64,000 nt of DNA, taken from Megascapheus bottae (Eukaryota; Chordata; Mammalia; Rodentia; Geomyidae). Positions 52,550-64,000 of this stretch are shown piece after piece. The DNA lies in contig JANJXV010000013.1 in NCBI GenBank assembly GCA_024803745.1, positions 55,088,501 through 55,152,500 on the forward strand, in the 5' to 3' direction. Position numbers and translations under genes: made by a program. A model generated the notes under the pieces. It saw only the letters and a list, made by a program, of their open reading frames with translations. It had not been told where the DNA came from and ran no database searches. How positions within the stretch are numbered: the first letter of the stretch is position 1; every line of letters begins with the position of its first letter.

Positions 52550-53120
52550 TTTTCTTTTTGTTTTTTTTTTTTTGTGGGTCATGGGTCTTGAACTCCAAAC
52601 CTGGTGCTGTCCTTGAGCTCTTCAGCTCAAGGCTAGTGTTCTACCACTTGAGCCACAGCACCGCTTCCAGTTTTCTGGTAGTTAATTGGAAATAAAAATC
52701 TCATGGACTTTCATGCCCAGTCTGACTTTGAACCGAGATCCAGAACATGGTTAATTACAAATAAGAGTTTCTTAGATTTGTCTACCTGGGCTGGTTTTGA
52801 GCATCAGTTCTGAATAACTAGGGTTAAAGGTGTGAGCCACTGGTGCCAGGGTATTTACTTTTATTTATTTAAAAATAATTTTTTTTGTGTGCTGGTCCTG
52901 GGGTTTGAATTCAGAGCGTTGGTTCTGTCCCTGAACTTCTTTTGATTAAGGCTTGTGCTGTATCACTTGAGGCACAGAGATACTTCTAGTTTTTTGGTGA
53001 TTAATTGAAGATTAGTCTCATGGACTTTCCTGCCAGGGCTGCCTTCAAACCACAACCCTTAGATGTCACCCTCCTGAGTAGCTAGGATAACAGGCATGAG
53101 CCACCTGTGCCCAGCTTGAT
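52550..53120 (-). mobile_element. Two diverged B1/ID SINEs
   Basis: Minus-strand copies lie at about 52558-52850 and 52880-53120. A faint ID remnant in plus orientation follows at about 53,250-53,335. Confidence 0.78.
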
Positions 53121-53894
53121 ACCTGTTTATAAAGTGCAGAGTTACAATTTAAGAAACAGAAATGGTTTCATTTAACAACAAAAGTTGTTTTATGTCTTCA
53201 GCTTTTTTTTTAAGTTGGTGAGAAAATTGTACATTTTTTAAAAAACGTGGGGCTACAGATATGGCTCAAGTGTAGAACTGCCAGCTCAGCAAGCAAGTCC
53301 AAGGCTTTCTAAGTTCAAACTCCAATACCACTAAAAAAAAGTATATTTTCGTCCCATGAATGTGGTCAGTGTGGGAGAGTGTCTAAAACCTGGATTCTTA
53401 GGAATCTGTGCATTAGTGTAGAAATAGAAAGGAGGGACCCTCCAGGTACTGAGCATGACCAGGAAGAACTTCTTACCAGGAGGGCCACTAGTGGACTCAG
53501 CAAGGTTAACATGAGAACAGGAGAGTTGCCTTGGGATTTGGCCCCATCTGGAGGTCATTGGTAACCTGAAAAGGCTATTTGGTTGAGTGGTACAGGTGGA
53601 TACCAGAGTGAAATGAATGGAAGAGAGAATGCTATCAGGCAAAAGGCTCATACTCTCACTGTTAAATAAATACTACACATCACTGAGGAGACTAAGCCAA
53701 AAGAAAAATGAAGAATAAACAGTTTACTCATGGAGAAACATACATAGGCTGTTGACTAGAGTCTGGGAGTATTCACATTGCTGGTGAAAATGGATGGTGC
53801 TATGGGTATGGCATGCGAAGAAAGTTACTCAGTTACTCCCTTTCAGCCAAGTGTGTCTATGTTTGGTGAAGTGTGCATGTTGTGCATGAGGCCA

Positions 53895-54765
53895 ACCAGT
53901 CTTGGGGCATGAACTCAGGGCCTGGGCTATTCCTAAGCTTTTGTGCTCAAAGACAACACTATCACTTGAGCCACATCTTTTTGCTGGGTATTTGGAGATA
54001 ATGGTCTCCAATTAAGTGGACTTTTGCCTTGACTGGTTTTGAATGGTGATCTTCAGAGCTCAGCCTCCTGAGTAGCTAGGATTACAGTTGTTAACTACTA
54101 GTGCCCAGCCTTGACATTCTACTTTTAAGTTCTTATTTACAGTTACGCAAGTAACTTAAGAATTGAGAATGTGTGCTATTCATCGAGTTGCTTTTTCTCT
54201 ATTTCTTTCAATGTCCTGGTTTTATGGATACTTCTTAGTTTCCTAGGAATGAAGAATTCTAGGATTTGAGGAATAATGGTTTAAATTTCCCATTTTATAG
54301 ATAAGAGAACAGGTGCAAAGAGATGAGGTGACTTGTCCAAATATTGACTGAACTGAATCTGCCATAATTGAAAAGGAGCATGGCTTTAATTACTGCTGTT
54401 CCAAGGAAGAATATTAATATATGTACTATGTTAGCTCATTTAAAATTATGAAAGCTATTACCTTTTTCTTGCTGTTGTTGTTGAACAAGTTGAAATTTAG
54501 GAATATGAACTTTTGGTGGGGGGGGAATGAGTAGGTTATGGGACTTGAACTCAAGGCCTCAGTGCTATCCCTGAGATCTATTGCTTAAAACCAGCAATTA
54601 CTACTTTGAGCCACAGTGCCACTTCCAGTTTTCTGGTGTTAATTGAAGATAAGAGTCTTATGAGTTTGCTGTCCTTCTGCCCAGGCTGGCTTTAAACTGT
54701 AATCCTTAGATCTCAGCCCTCCTGAGTGGCTAGGATTATAGGTGTGAGTTACAACCACCTAATAC
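53895..54765 (-). mobile_element. Two B1/ID SINEs around unique DNA
   Basis: Minus-strand copies lie at about 53895-54110 and 54515-54765. The spacer is unique, as is 54,770-55,750, which is AT-rich. Confidence 0.78.
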
Positions 54766-55770
54766 CAGTTTTTGTGTCTTTCTTACTATTGTACTCTGGA
54801 TTAATGGATTTCAGCTTTTAGGTCAAATAAAGCTTGAATGTATAATTCAGCTGAGCTGCCTGAATATAGCTTATTGAATGGATTTGTGTACCATTGTGCT
54901 ATATCTTAGCTCACGGTTGTTATAATAGGGACATGTGGTTCTTTTAGCTTTACTTTGGACACGAATTTTCTAATTTGTGACTTGTCTGTATTTTTATAGA
55001 TAGGCTTGCATGCCCATGGTGATTTGAGTGCTCATTAGGGTACATTGCTAGACAGTGGTGTAATCCAATTGGGTGCCAAAGTTTTTACTAAAAGTACAGT
55101 TACATACTGATTGGCCTTTTGAATGTGTTAGTATGGATTTACGATGGATATTTTGTATTTTATACTGTAATCTTACATTCTTGGATGGTGATTTTTTATT
55201 AATGATTTAGATATCTTGGTATTCTTTGGTTGGCTTGTGTTAAAATAATTGTTTATAAAATTACCTGATAGAATTATCTATCTATATATTTTCACTGTAT
55301 AGACTTTATTAGTGGTGTCTCTGAAGATTACCAAATGCATAGCTAATTTTTAAGTTAGTTTACACTTAGTATTTTACCTCTTTAATTAAAGTAAGTCTTT
55401 AAATAAGTAGGTTATTTATCTTACCACCTTTGTGTTGCAATTGCACAAAAGTCATGCTTCATTTTAAGAATTTAAAAGGGAAAAATAATATATTTTCTCA
55501 GATGGCTATTATTCTTCCACCATTCCCTGAGTCACAGATGATCCTCTGTCATCAACCTCTCCTCTATGAAGTGTAGTCCCTTGGCATTTCTTCTAGAAAA
55601 TATGCTGTCCATACATTCCTTTCCCTTCTTTTGGAGTTTTGTTTCTTTTACTTTCATTCCTGAAGAATATTTTCCACTGGACCTTGAATTCTAAGTTGAC
55701 AGTTTTTTTTTTCATTCAGCACTTTAAAATAGCATTTTAATACGAAAGTTTTGACCAGTATCCTCTCTTT

Positions 55771-55974
55771 TTTTTTTTTTTTTTTTTTTTTTTGCCAGTC
55801 CTGGGCTTGAGCTCAGGGCCTGAGCACTGTCCTTGGACTTTTTCAAGGCTAGAGCTCTACCACTTGAGCCTCAGCACCACTTCAGCTTTTTCTATATATG
55901 TGGTACCAAGGAATCGAACCCGGTTCTTTGTGCATGCTAGGCAAGCACTTTAACCACTAGGCAAAACTCCCGGC
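55771..55974 (-). mobile_element. Dimeric ID-type SINE with target-site duplication
   Basis: A full minus-strand copy behind a long T run, flanked by CCAGTATCCTCTCTTT at 55755-55770 and 55975-55990. Confidence 0.93.
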
Positions 55975-56239
55975 CCAGTATCCTCTCTTTTGAACTCTTT
56001 GGTTTGTATTTAGAAATACATTATATAATGTATTGTCTACTGCTACTATTGCTTTTGTATTTTTTAATCATACTATATCTAACTTGTGGTTTTTGATTTT
56101 TATTGTTGTTTTTATTGCTTGTTTGCTGAGTTTAAGTCTGTCTTAAATTTATATCTTTTATCAACTTGTAAAGTGTGTAGCCATGTTAACTATTTTCTGT
56201 TCCAATATCACATGCATTTTAAAAAATTGAAGATGACTC

Positions 56240-57275
56240 TGAAGACTTTCTGTTGATTGTGGGGCTTGAATTCTTGGCCTGGGCATTGTCCCTAAACTCT
56301 TTAACTCAAGGCTACCTCCCTACTCCTTGAGCCACAGCCCCACTTCTGGTTTTCTGGTGGTTAATTGGAGATAGGAATCTCATGGACTTTAGTGCCCTGG
56401 CTGGCTTTGAACCGTGATCCTCAGATCTTGGCCTGCTGAGTAGCTAAGATTATAGGAGTGAACTACTGCAGTTAGCTGACTCTGAAGACTTTTATCTTGG
56501 TCATTCAACAAATAATGGATGCACAATTTTGTTTTTATTTATTTATTTTTCTGATCCTGGGGATCAAACACTGGGCTTGGATGATGTCCCTGAACTCCTT
56601 TTTGCTCAAGGCTAGTGCTCTACCACTTGAACCACAGTGCCACTTCCATCTTTTTGTGTGATTGAATGCTTTGAAGTGTGATCCTCAGATCTCAGCCTCG
56701 TCAGTAGCTGGGATTACAGGAGTGAGCCACCTGTGGCCAGCTCAGTTTTTGTTTTTTTTGTTTTTTGTTTTTTTAGATTTAAAGTTGTGTAGTTGATTTT
56801 TATTCACATTGCCCAGATAGCAAATTAGGGTTAAGTCTTTATTATCCTTATTTGTAGTATGAGGATAGTAATTAATAGTAATAGGTCAACAGAAAGAGTA
56901 GATGTTCATTCTTGACTTTTATTATTAAGCAAAGGCACTTAGATTCTGTTTAGCTGAGAATCTGTTTTTGCCTAAATTGGTTTATTTGGTGCTGGGATTG
57001 AACCCAGAGCTTTCTATTTGCTAATTAGAATGCATTCTACTATCATTATATCCCTAACCTTTTTTTCTTTTCTTTTCTTTTTTTTTTGGTCAGTACTGGG
57101 GCTTAAACTCAGGACCTAAGCACTGTCCTTGGGCTTTCTCAAGGCTAGTGCTCTACCACTAGAGCCACAGCACCACTTCCAGCTTTTTTAACTATGTATG
57201 TGGTACTGAGGAATTGAACCCAGGTCTTCATGCATGTGAGGCAGGCACTCTACCATTAGGCCAAACTCCTGGTCC
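56240..57275 (-). mobile_element. Minus-strand SINE cluster
   Basis: B1/ID copies lie at about 56240-56475 and 56530-56745, an ID remnant at about 56975-57058 and a dimeric copy at about 57078-57275. The stretch 57,280-57,830 is unique and A-rich. Confidence 0.8.
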
Positions 57276-57899
57276 CCCCCTCCCTAACCTTTTAATTGAT
57301 ATTTTTATGCTAATACAGCACACACATTCTCTTCATTAGTCTTTATAATAGGGAGAAAAGAGGGTGGGCTTTGTTTAGAAAACTGTGGGATTAAGGAATT
57401 ATTGGCAACATTGGGAGGAGGGGGGTTAAACAAAAAGAAATACGAAGTATCAAAAGAAATAAAAAACATAAACACCTTTCTCAGAGAAAAGTACCAAAGA
57501 CTGCCTTCTACTAAAACAGTACAATAATGACAGAGACATTGAGTGGATACAGGAAAGAGACTTCCTGGTTTGGAAAGACTGGTAGCACCAGACAAGACCT
57601 GTAAGATAAGGGTAGGAAAATAATTCTTCAAAAACACAAAGATAATAGAAAACTTGAACATGGAATAGCTAAAAGTGTGATGATGAATCAGCAAAAGCAT
57701 TTTTTTTAAATGATGTATTTGCAAGGAAAATAAAAATTTGTTTAGGAAGAAAAAGTATAATTTACCACTTAGCAGCTCTAAATAGTATGCATGACATATA
57801 GATAAGCACTATACCCCTGAGCTGCCTTCCCAGCCCTTTCTATACTCCTTATTGATTTTTAAAATTTTAATTGCTTTATTGTTATTGTTATTTTATTTT

Positions 57900-58107
57900 T
57901 ATTTATTTATTTTTTTTTTTGCCAGTCCTGGGCTTGAGCTCAGGGCCTGAGCACTGTCCTTGGACTTTCTCAAGGCTAGAGCTCTACCACTTGAGCCTCA
58001 GCACCACTTCCCGCTTTTTTCTATGTATGTGGTACCGAGGAATCGAACCCGGGTCTTCATGCATGCTAGGCAAGCACTTTTAACCACTAGGCCAAACTCC
58101 CGGCCCC
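57900..58107 (-). mobile_element. Dimeric ID-type SINE
   Basis: A complete minus-strand copy. CTTTATTGTTATT recurs before (about 57874) and after it (about 58107), the likely target-site duplication, with a TTTA-rich tail region. Confidence 0.88.
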
Positions 58108-58109
58108 TT

Positions 58110-58410
58110 TATTGTTATTTTATAGGTGATATACAGCAGGATTACCTTTACATGTGTCCAGTACATATGCTTCCTCCACATGGTATCACCTATTTCCTCA
58201 TTCTTTCCCATTCTCTCTCGGCCATCTTTGCCCACAAGTTGCATGGCTAACTTTTATCAATGTCCAGTGGGCTCTGCTGCTGTACTTTTTCACCCACTTT
58301 CCACTGATTCTATACCCTCCCCCTACCTTCCCCTGTACACTTGTATGCACCATATATGTGGTAAAGACTTCAGAGTCACCAGAAAATGAAAAGACAAGAA
58401 AAGGTCCTTT
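58110..58410 (-). mobile_element. Probable L1 3' UTR fragment
   Basis: This pyrimidine-rich stretch shares phrases with 59,770-60,050 (TGCTGTACTTT, GTTGATTCT or CTGATTCTAT, AGGTCCTTTGTTG). The two are therefore copies of the same retroelement end in minus orientation. The L1 assignment is an inference. Confidence 0.5.
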
Positions 58411-58430
58411 GTTGCCTTAATCTTGGAGTT

Positions 58431-58434
58431 TGAT

Positions 58435-58525
<91 letters not shown>
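58431..58525. repeat. (GT)n microsatellite
   Basis: About 90 bases of nearly pure GT are interrupted by a few TA steps and end in (TA)n. This is the longest dinucleotide tract in the window. Confidence 0.97.
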
Positions 58526-58526
<1 letters not shown>

Positions 58527-58543
58527 GAAGAGGTCTATGCTCT

Positions 58544-58753
58544 TTTTTTTTTTTTTTTTTTTTTTTTTGCCAGTCCTGGGCTTGAGCTCAGGTCCTGAGC
58601 TCTGTCCTTGGACTTTCTCAAGGCTAGAGCTCTACCACTTGAGCCTCAGCACCACTTCCAGCTTTTTTCTATGTTTGTGGTACTGAGTAATCGAACCTGG
58701 GTCTTCGTGCATGCTAGGCAAGCACTCTACCACTAGGCCAAACTCCCGGCCCC
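58544..58753 (-). mobile_element. Dimeric ID-type SINE with target-site duplication
   Basis: A complete minus-strand copy is flanked by AGGTCTATGCTCT (58531-58543) and AGGTCTGTGCTCT (58754-58766). Confidence 0.9.
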
Positions 58754-59189
58754 AGGTCTGTGCTCTGAATTGATAATTTGAGTACATACACTCTTGGGAA
58801 TGAAGATTACTTCTCTCAGCTTGCACAGGCCATATAAATTCCAGACTGAGTATCTTAACAACTTGAGAGTAGTTTAGTAGTCTGAAAGTCAAGATTTGAG
58901 TTTTGGCTGATGGAGTTTCTGGTGAGGGCTCAATTCCTGGTTTACAGCCTCATGTGGCCTTTCCTCCATATATATACCTATGCTGGGGTGAAAGCTGGCC
59001 TCACTAGTGGCTCTTTCTCTCTTTGGGGGAGGAGTTTGAGCTCCTGGCCTTGTGCTTACTTAGGATTCCACCACTTTAGCTGGGCATCTTTTTTTGTTTG
59101 GGTTGGCCTCATTCTGAGATCTTCCTTCCCCTACCTCCAGAGTATTATAGATGTTGACCACATCTATTATATTTTCCCTTTATTTCTGT

Positions 59190-59400
59190 ATGAAGGTCCT
59201 GACACTTGAACTCTGGGACCGAGGCACTGTCCTTGGATTTTTTTTGCTCAAGGCTATATTATTTGAGCTTCAGCTCCACTTCTGGCTTTTTGGTAGTTTA
59301 CTAGAATAAAGAGTCTCATGGACTTTTCTTTCCTGGGCTGGCTTCAAACCTCCATCCTCAGAGAGAATTACAGGCATGAGGCACTGGCTCCCAGCTCCCT
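59190..59400 (-). mobile_element. B1/ID SINE
   Basis: A minus-strand diverged copy (TTGAACTCTGGGACCGAGGC to GGCACTGGCTCCCAGC). Confidence 0.75.
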
Positions 59401-59557
59401 TTTCTTTCCCTTTTGTTTTTTCCCCACTCGGTGGGGAATAATGATAAGGATCATCATTCTGATTTATAAAGATTATGAATAATGAGAAATACAAAGCCCT
59501 CAGATTTTATATAAGAAAAGTTTAACTCTTTGAATATTAATTTTTATTTCTTCCTCA

Positions 59558-59740
59558 GGTTGGGAGTGTGGCCTTAGTGGTAGAGTGCTTGCCTAGCATG
59601 CATGAAGACCCAGGTTCGATTCCTTAGTACCACATACATAGAAAAGGCTGGAAGTGGTATTGTGGCTCAAGTGGTAGAGCTCTAGCCTTGAGAAAGCCCA
59701 AGGACAGTGCAGGCCATGTGTTCAAGCCCAGGTACTGGGC
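59558..59740 (+). mobile_element. Dimeric ID-type SINE
   Basis: A plus-strand copy (GGTTGGGAGTGTGGCCTTAG to CAGGTACTGGGC), one of the few in this orientation in the right half of the window. Confidence 0.87.
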
Positions 59741-59764
59741 AGGGGTGGGGGGAGAAATAGCACA

Positions 59765-60915
59765 TTTCTTTCCTGTTATTTAGTATCAGCTGTTCCTTCT
59801 TTCTCTCAAATTTCCTACCTCCCCTCACTGCCCTTGAATTGCTTAGTTCACTTTCATCTATGTTTATTACAACTAATGGGCACCATTGCTGTACTTTCTC
59901 CCCTGCTTTCTGTTGATTCTGTGGCCTCCTCCCACCTTCCTTCAGATGTGCACATGTGTGCACCATGTATGAAGTAGGGAATATAGCCATCTAAAAATAA
60001 CAGGACACTTAAAGAAGAGGTCCTTTGTTGTCTTATTGCTCTATAGTCTTGTGTGACCTTGAATTCATTTATCTTGAGAGGAAGTATTTGTTGAGATCAC
60101 ACTGTAGTACTGTGTTTTATTGAAGAACAGCAGATGCACAGCATTTTACTTGTAGATGTAGATGCCTTGTAGACAGCATTTATAAAGGATTTCTAACTTT
60201 TTCTTCCCTCACTGATGATATGGCATTTAGGGGTGGTAGTGCTTTTTCTCTCACCCTTTTCACATAGAAAATGTTTAATTCTGAGCATTGTCCTATGGCA
60301 ATCAAGACCTGAGCCGGTATCTTTTTTATTATTATAATTATTATGATTAAGTGGTTACGTATATTTTATAGTGCTGTGACATAGTTACTCCTGGCAGTTA
60401 TCTCACTCATTGCATCATTGTTCTAGTCTACAAAATTTATAAATGTTGGAATATACAAAAAATTCTCTAGACTTACATAGAACAAAACTCTGAATACTGG
60501 CAATGAAGCCATTTCTTCCAGGTTGGCTATTACGTATATCTCTTCCCTTTGCTAGGGATTCAGTTGTAACCTCTTTCTCTTTCAATCTCTCTGTTCAGTC
60601 ATCCCTCTTATATTGTTTATATCTATTATCCACATCTCAGGGAGACCATTCGCCTTTTGTCCCTTTGGTCTTGGCTTGTCTCATTCAACATGATTTGCTC
60701 TAGTTCTATCCACTTTCCAGCAAATGGCATTATTTTATTTTGTTTGGTGGCTATGTAGAGGTTTTTGTATATATGTACTACATTTTTTGTATTCATTCAT
60801 CTGTCTTGGGGCATCTGGGTTATTTCCATATCTTGGCTATTGTGAAGAGTGCAGTGATGAACATGGTGAACCAGTATCTTTTAATGACAACTCTGATCAC
60901 ACCAACAAATAAACG
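59765..60915 (-). mobile_element. L1 3' UTR fragments
   Basis: The complement of 60,620-60,915 matches the familiar mammalian L1 3' region: ATAGCCAAGATATGGAAATA, then ACCCAGATGCC and TGAATGAGACAAGCCAAGAC. The stretch 59,765-60,050 is a related pyrimidine-rich end, and 60,290-60,620 looks continuous with the first. No open reading frame survives. Confidence 0.65.
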
Positions 60916-61263
60916 TATGTGATTATCTGTTCTCTCTCTCTCTTTTTAACATAGGAGTGCTGTTTCCTGTGATAGCCTATTTTAGTCCGGCTAATCTTCT
61001 AATGCAGTAAATTGGAAGACAGCTGTCATCAGGATAACCTGTAATGGGCAAGGAGCCACAGAGAAGAAAACGTTTCTTTTAGTTTTTAACCTTGGTTTGA
61101 AAGGTAAGATCAATTAACATCACCAGAAGTTTTCTAACAAGCTGTGTATCAAGGGAAGCATTGCTCTGAGATACTGGAGCCAAATGGAACCAGGTCTAGG
61201 GCATTCTCTTTGAACTGGGTATAGTATGAAACTGCTGTTTTTTGGTTGTGTTTGTTTTTTTTT

Positions 61264-61452
61264 TTTAACCAGTCCTGGGGCATGAACCCAGAGCCTGGCA
61301 CTGTCCTTGAGTTTTCTCCAGCAAGGGCTCTAACAACTTGAGCCACAGCACCACTTCTGGCTTTTTCTATGTATGTGGTACTGAGGAATCGAACCCAGGC
61401 CTTTGTGCGTGCGAGGCAAAGCACTCTACCACTAGGCCAAACTCCTGGCTGA
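61264..61452 (-). mobile_element. Dimeric ID-type SINE
   Basis: A minus-strand copy (TTAACCAGTCCTGGGGCATG to AGGCCAAACTCCTGGC). Unique AT-rich DNA follows to about 62,010. Confidence 0.87.
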
Positions 61453-62013
61453 AAGTGCTATGTTTTTAGGAAGTAACACAATAGCCTCTGAGGTCTATTT
61501 TGATATATCTAAGATTCTAAAGAGCTCAATGGACTCCTAGTTTCCAAGGGTGGCTGAGCTGTACACAGAGGACTAAGTTGGCCTAGCAGGCTGAAATAAC
61601 ATGTAGAATAAGAGTGCTAATGGAGACCTGCAACCCAGGCCTCTGCTTATGGCTCATCTGGCTCTGCACATGTGTGCTGTTTGTTTTATATTAGCCAAGG
61701 ACTTTGGGCTTCCAGCCAACTCCTTGTCTCCTTTTGAGTTCTAATTGCTATCAGTTTGGAACTCTTTATTGTGAATTTTTTTTATTAAGCATCAGAAACT
61801 GACTTTGCAGATTTGACTTTTGTCCCAGTTGCCACCTAATAGAAAGTCACACCGTAATGCCTTCAGGGGATGTCATACAAACATACTTAACACAGTTTTC
61901 TTGTAGAGCATTGTATATCAGTGAGGGTAGAGAAATGATTAGGTTATCTGTCTCTCTGGATTCTTGCTAGCTTTAAGACAACATCATTGGTTACATTTTA
62001 CTGTGCTAATTGG

Positions 62014-62245
62014 CATCTATCTATCTATCTATCTATCTATCTATTTATCTATTTATTTTTGCCAATCCTGGGCTTGAATTCAGGGCCTGAGCACTGTCCT
62101 TGGGTTTTCTCAAGGCTAGAACTCTACCACTTGAGCCACAGCACCACTTCCAGCTTTTTTCTGTGTATGTGGTACCAAGGGATGGAACCCGGGTCTTTGT
62201 ACATGCTAGGCAAGTACTCTACCATTAGGCTAAACTCCCAGCCCC
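62014..62245 (-). mobile_element. (ATCT)n microsatellite heading a dimeric SINE
   Basis: An (ATCT)n tract (62014-62056) has grown in the tail position of a minus-strand copy that ends GGCTAAACTCCCAGCCCC. Confidence 0.9.
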
Positions 62246-62784
62246 TTGGCTTTAATTTCTGATGATCAATCAGATTCTATCCTTTTATTGACTCTTATAG
62301 CTTTTTCCTTTCTACTTCTACTGCTGTGAGTTTAGATCAGGCTTTATTTACTACTTAGAAGATCGTATATCATTGTTATATTCTAAAATTTTTTTTTCTA
62401 ATGCCCAGATGGTCTTTCCTAGGCATTTAGAATACTGTATAAGGATTGGAGGCATGGCTCAGTTGGCCAGTAAATTAAAGCATTAGTCAATGATTTGAAT
62501 CCTTTGTCTCAGAAGAAAAAGAAAAAAAAGAGAATATTATATATATGACCTTCCTAGTACTTAAAGAATAGCCATAAAAACTTTGGAAAACTCAAATAGT
62601 GACACTTTTAAACTCTTTACCCTGAGAATCAGATTCTTACATAAACCTTCTAATTTCTCTAGCTGCACCTCATTATTTTCTTGCTTGATCCATCCTCTGA
62701 CAATTTCCTCAACATTGTCATTCACCCTTTGCTTTCCAGTCTTTTCTAGTTTCCTTATTCTGTTTAATTATTCTATTAAAAAAA

Positions 62785-63590
62785 TTTATTTGTATTGAGG
62801 TTTGAACTCAAGGCCTCATGCTTGCTTAAAATTTTTAAAAAGTGTTCTACTGTTGTGCTATACCTCCAGACATTTTTTGTGCTGGCTATTTTTCTTTCTT
62901 GTTTTTGTTGAGTAGTTGTACAAAGATGTTTTAATTCCATAAGTACAATGCATCTTAATCATTGTCAAGATTGATCTGTTTTCCACCATTGTCCTTCCTT
63001 CCATCCCTATCTTCTAGTCATGTAGAGTTTTTGTGTACATGGAGTCACTGAATATAATGACTGTATTTGCTCATTTGTCCTCCATTCCTGTCCCCCTCCA
63101 TTGCTGTCTGCCCCTTCCTCCCCATGCTTTCCCATGTTTCTGCTTCCTGGTATTCATTTTGCTAAACAATTTATTAGTTGTTCAGAGGAGATGCACCACT
63201 GGATTCTTCCCCTAAATATTCCATCTTTTGGTTTGTGTGTATATGCATAAACCCCTGTATTTGTCATCATGTATGTTTGTAGTTTAGATTAACTTCCACA
63301 TAGGAGAGAAATCATGTACCATTTGTTTCTGAGCCTACCTTACTTAACATAATTTTAGTTACTTTTGAGATAAGGTCTAGGTTTCCTGACCAAACACATG
63401 CCTCTGAACCATGATGTTATCTTCCCACTTACAGCTAGGCTAGCAGGCTTGCATCATTATGCCCAGCTATGGGTTGAGAAGGAGTCTCACCAGTTTTTCT
63501 GTTTGGTCTGGCCTCAAACTGAGATTTTGTGTATTTCAGCCTCCCAAGTGCTAAGATTACCTTCATGATCTATTTACACCCAGCTCCCCT
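62785..63590 (-). mobile_element. ID fragment, L1 3' UTR-like DNA and B1-like SINE
   Basis: An ID remnant (about 62785-62870) is followed by L1 3' UTR-like sequence (about 62935-63360, with CACATAGGAGAGAAATCATG). A worn minus-strand B1-like element lies at about 63362-63585 (GCCTCCCAAGTGCTAAGATT). The last 400 bases of the window are unique. Confidence 0.6.
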
Positions 63591-64000
63591 TTATGTCAAA
63601 TTCTTTCTTGTTTAGATTTTCTGGATTGTTGGAGGACCTTTATGAAGCCATAGTTTCTCATTAAACATGGTAGTCTTAATTTTCCTCTTTTATTAGATGT
63701 GAAGTATTTTATGAGCAGGGAGTTTTGAATTCCACTTTATATTGCCAGTACTTTCTAAATAATGGGAATCACTAATGGTTTGATGGTAGGATCTAAAAAT
63801 TTAGAGGCACTTTGCATGGTAATTGAAACTTTGTATTTGTCTTGTTGCCTCAATTTTTTTCCTTTGCTGACAAAGGGCCTTAGCTTTGTTGGTTTTTATT
63901 GTTTTTTCTCTTGCTCATTTCCATTTGTCGTCATGCTGTTGACATATTCTAGGATAAGAGAACTTAAAAAAAAAAAAAAGTTATTCAAATGCTTTCTGGA

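Noticed and set aside
60503..60922. Membrane-protein-like open frames
   Set aside because: They lie in minus-strand L1 3' UTR sequence; the hydrophobic character comes from T-rich codons.
30531..64000. Search for a coding exon of PPP6R3 in the right half
   Set aside because: I found no frame with a convincing start or splice-bounded exon for it; the region fits a large first intron.

Overview
The window is mammalian nuclear DNA, most likely from a rodent of the Geomyoidea (kangaroo rat, pocket mouse or gopher group). Three things point that way. The genes have introns with GT-AG (one GC-AG) splice sites. The protein sequence is almost identical to mammalian LRP5. The DNA is packed with tRNA-derived ID-type dimeric SINEs and B1/ID composite SINEs of a kind I associate from memory with geomyoid rodents. 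The gene content is firm; the group assignment is an inference.

Positions 1 to about 24,940 (+ strand) hold the 3' half of LRP5, the Wnt co-receptor: fourteen coding exons that I number 10-23 on the human gene. They encode 922 codons plus the stop, from the middle of the third YWTD propeller through EGF3, propeller 4, EGF4, three LDL-receptor class A repeats, the transmembrane helix and the cytoplasmic tail with its PPPSP-type motifs. All exon junctions keep one reading frame. Three coding oddities stand out: a GC donor after exon 13, a 12-bp tandem duplication adding four residues in exon 14, and extra cysteines in exons 13 and 23.

Positions 24,940-29,000 are intergenic, with SINE fragments and an L1-like 3' end. 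At 29,066-29,138 (- strand) there is an intact tRNA-Ala(AGC) gene with the G3:U70 identity pair and a TTTT terminator. Next comes a CpG island (about 28,970-30,530) carrying seven CCAAT/ATTGG boxes, GC boxes and a CCGCCATTTTGG start-site element. By known synteny (LRP5 followed by PPP6R3 in the same orientation) this is most likely the PPP6R3 promoter with a non-coding first exon. No PPP6R3 coding sequence could be found.

From about 30.5 kb to the end the DNA becomes AT-rich and looks like the first intron of that downstream gene. It holds dozens of SINEs (mostly in minus orientation, many with perfect target-site duplications), nested retrotransposon insertions, L1 3' ends, microsatellites and one unidentified fragment resembling a processed pseudogene. 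I found no unprecedented gene system. The most informative signals are the NF-Y-type box array beside the tRNA gene, the sequence shared by that tRNA and the SINE right arm, the 30-bp minisatellite in LRP5 intron 21 and the layered insertion records.
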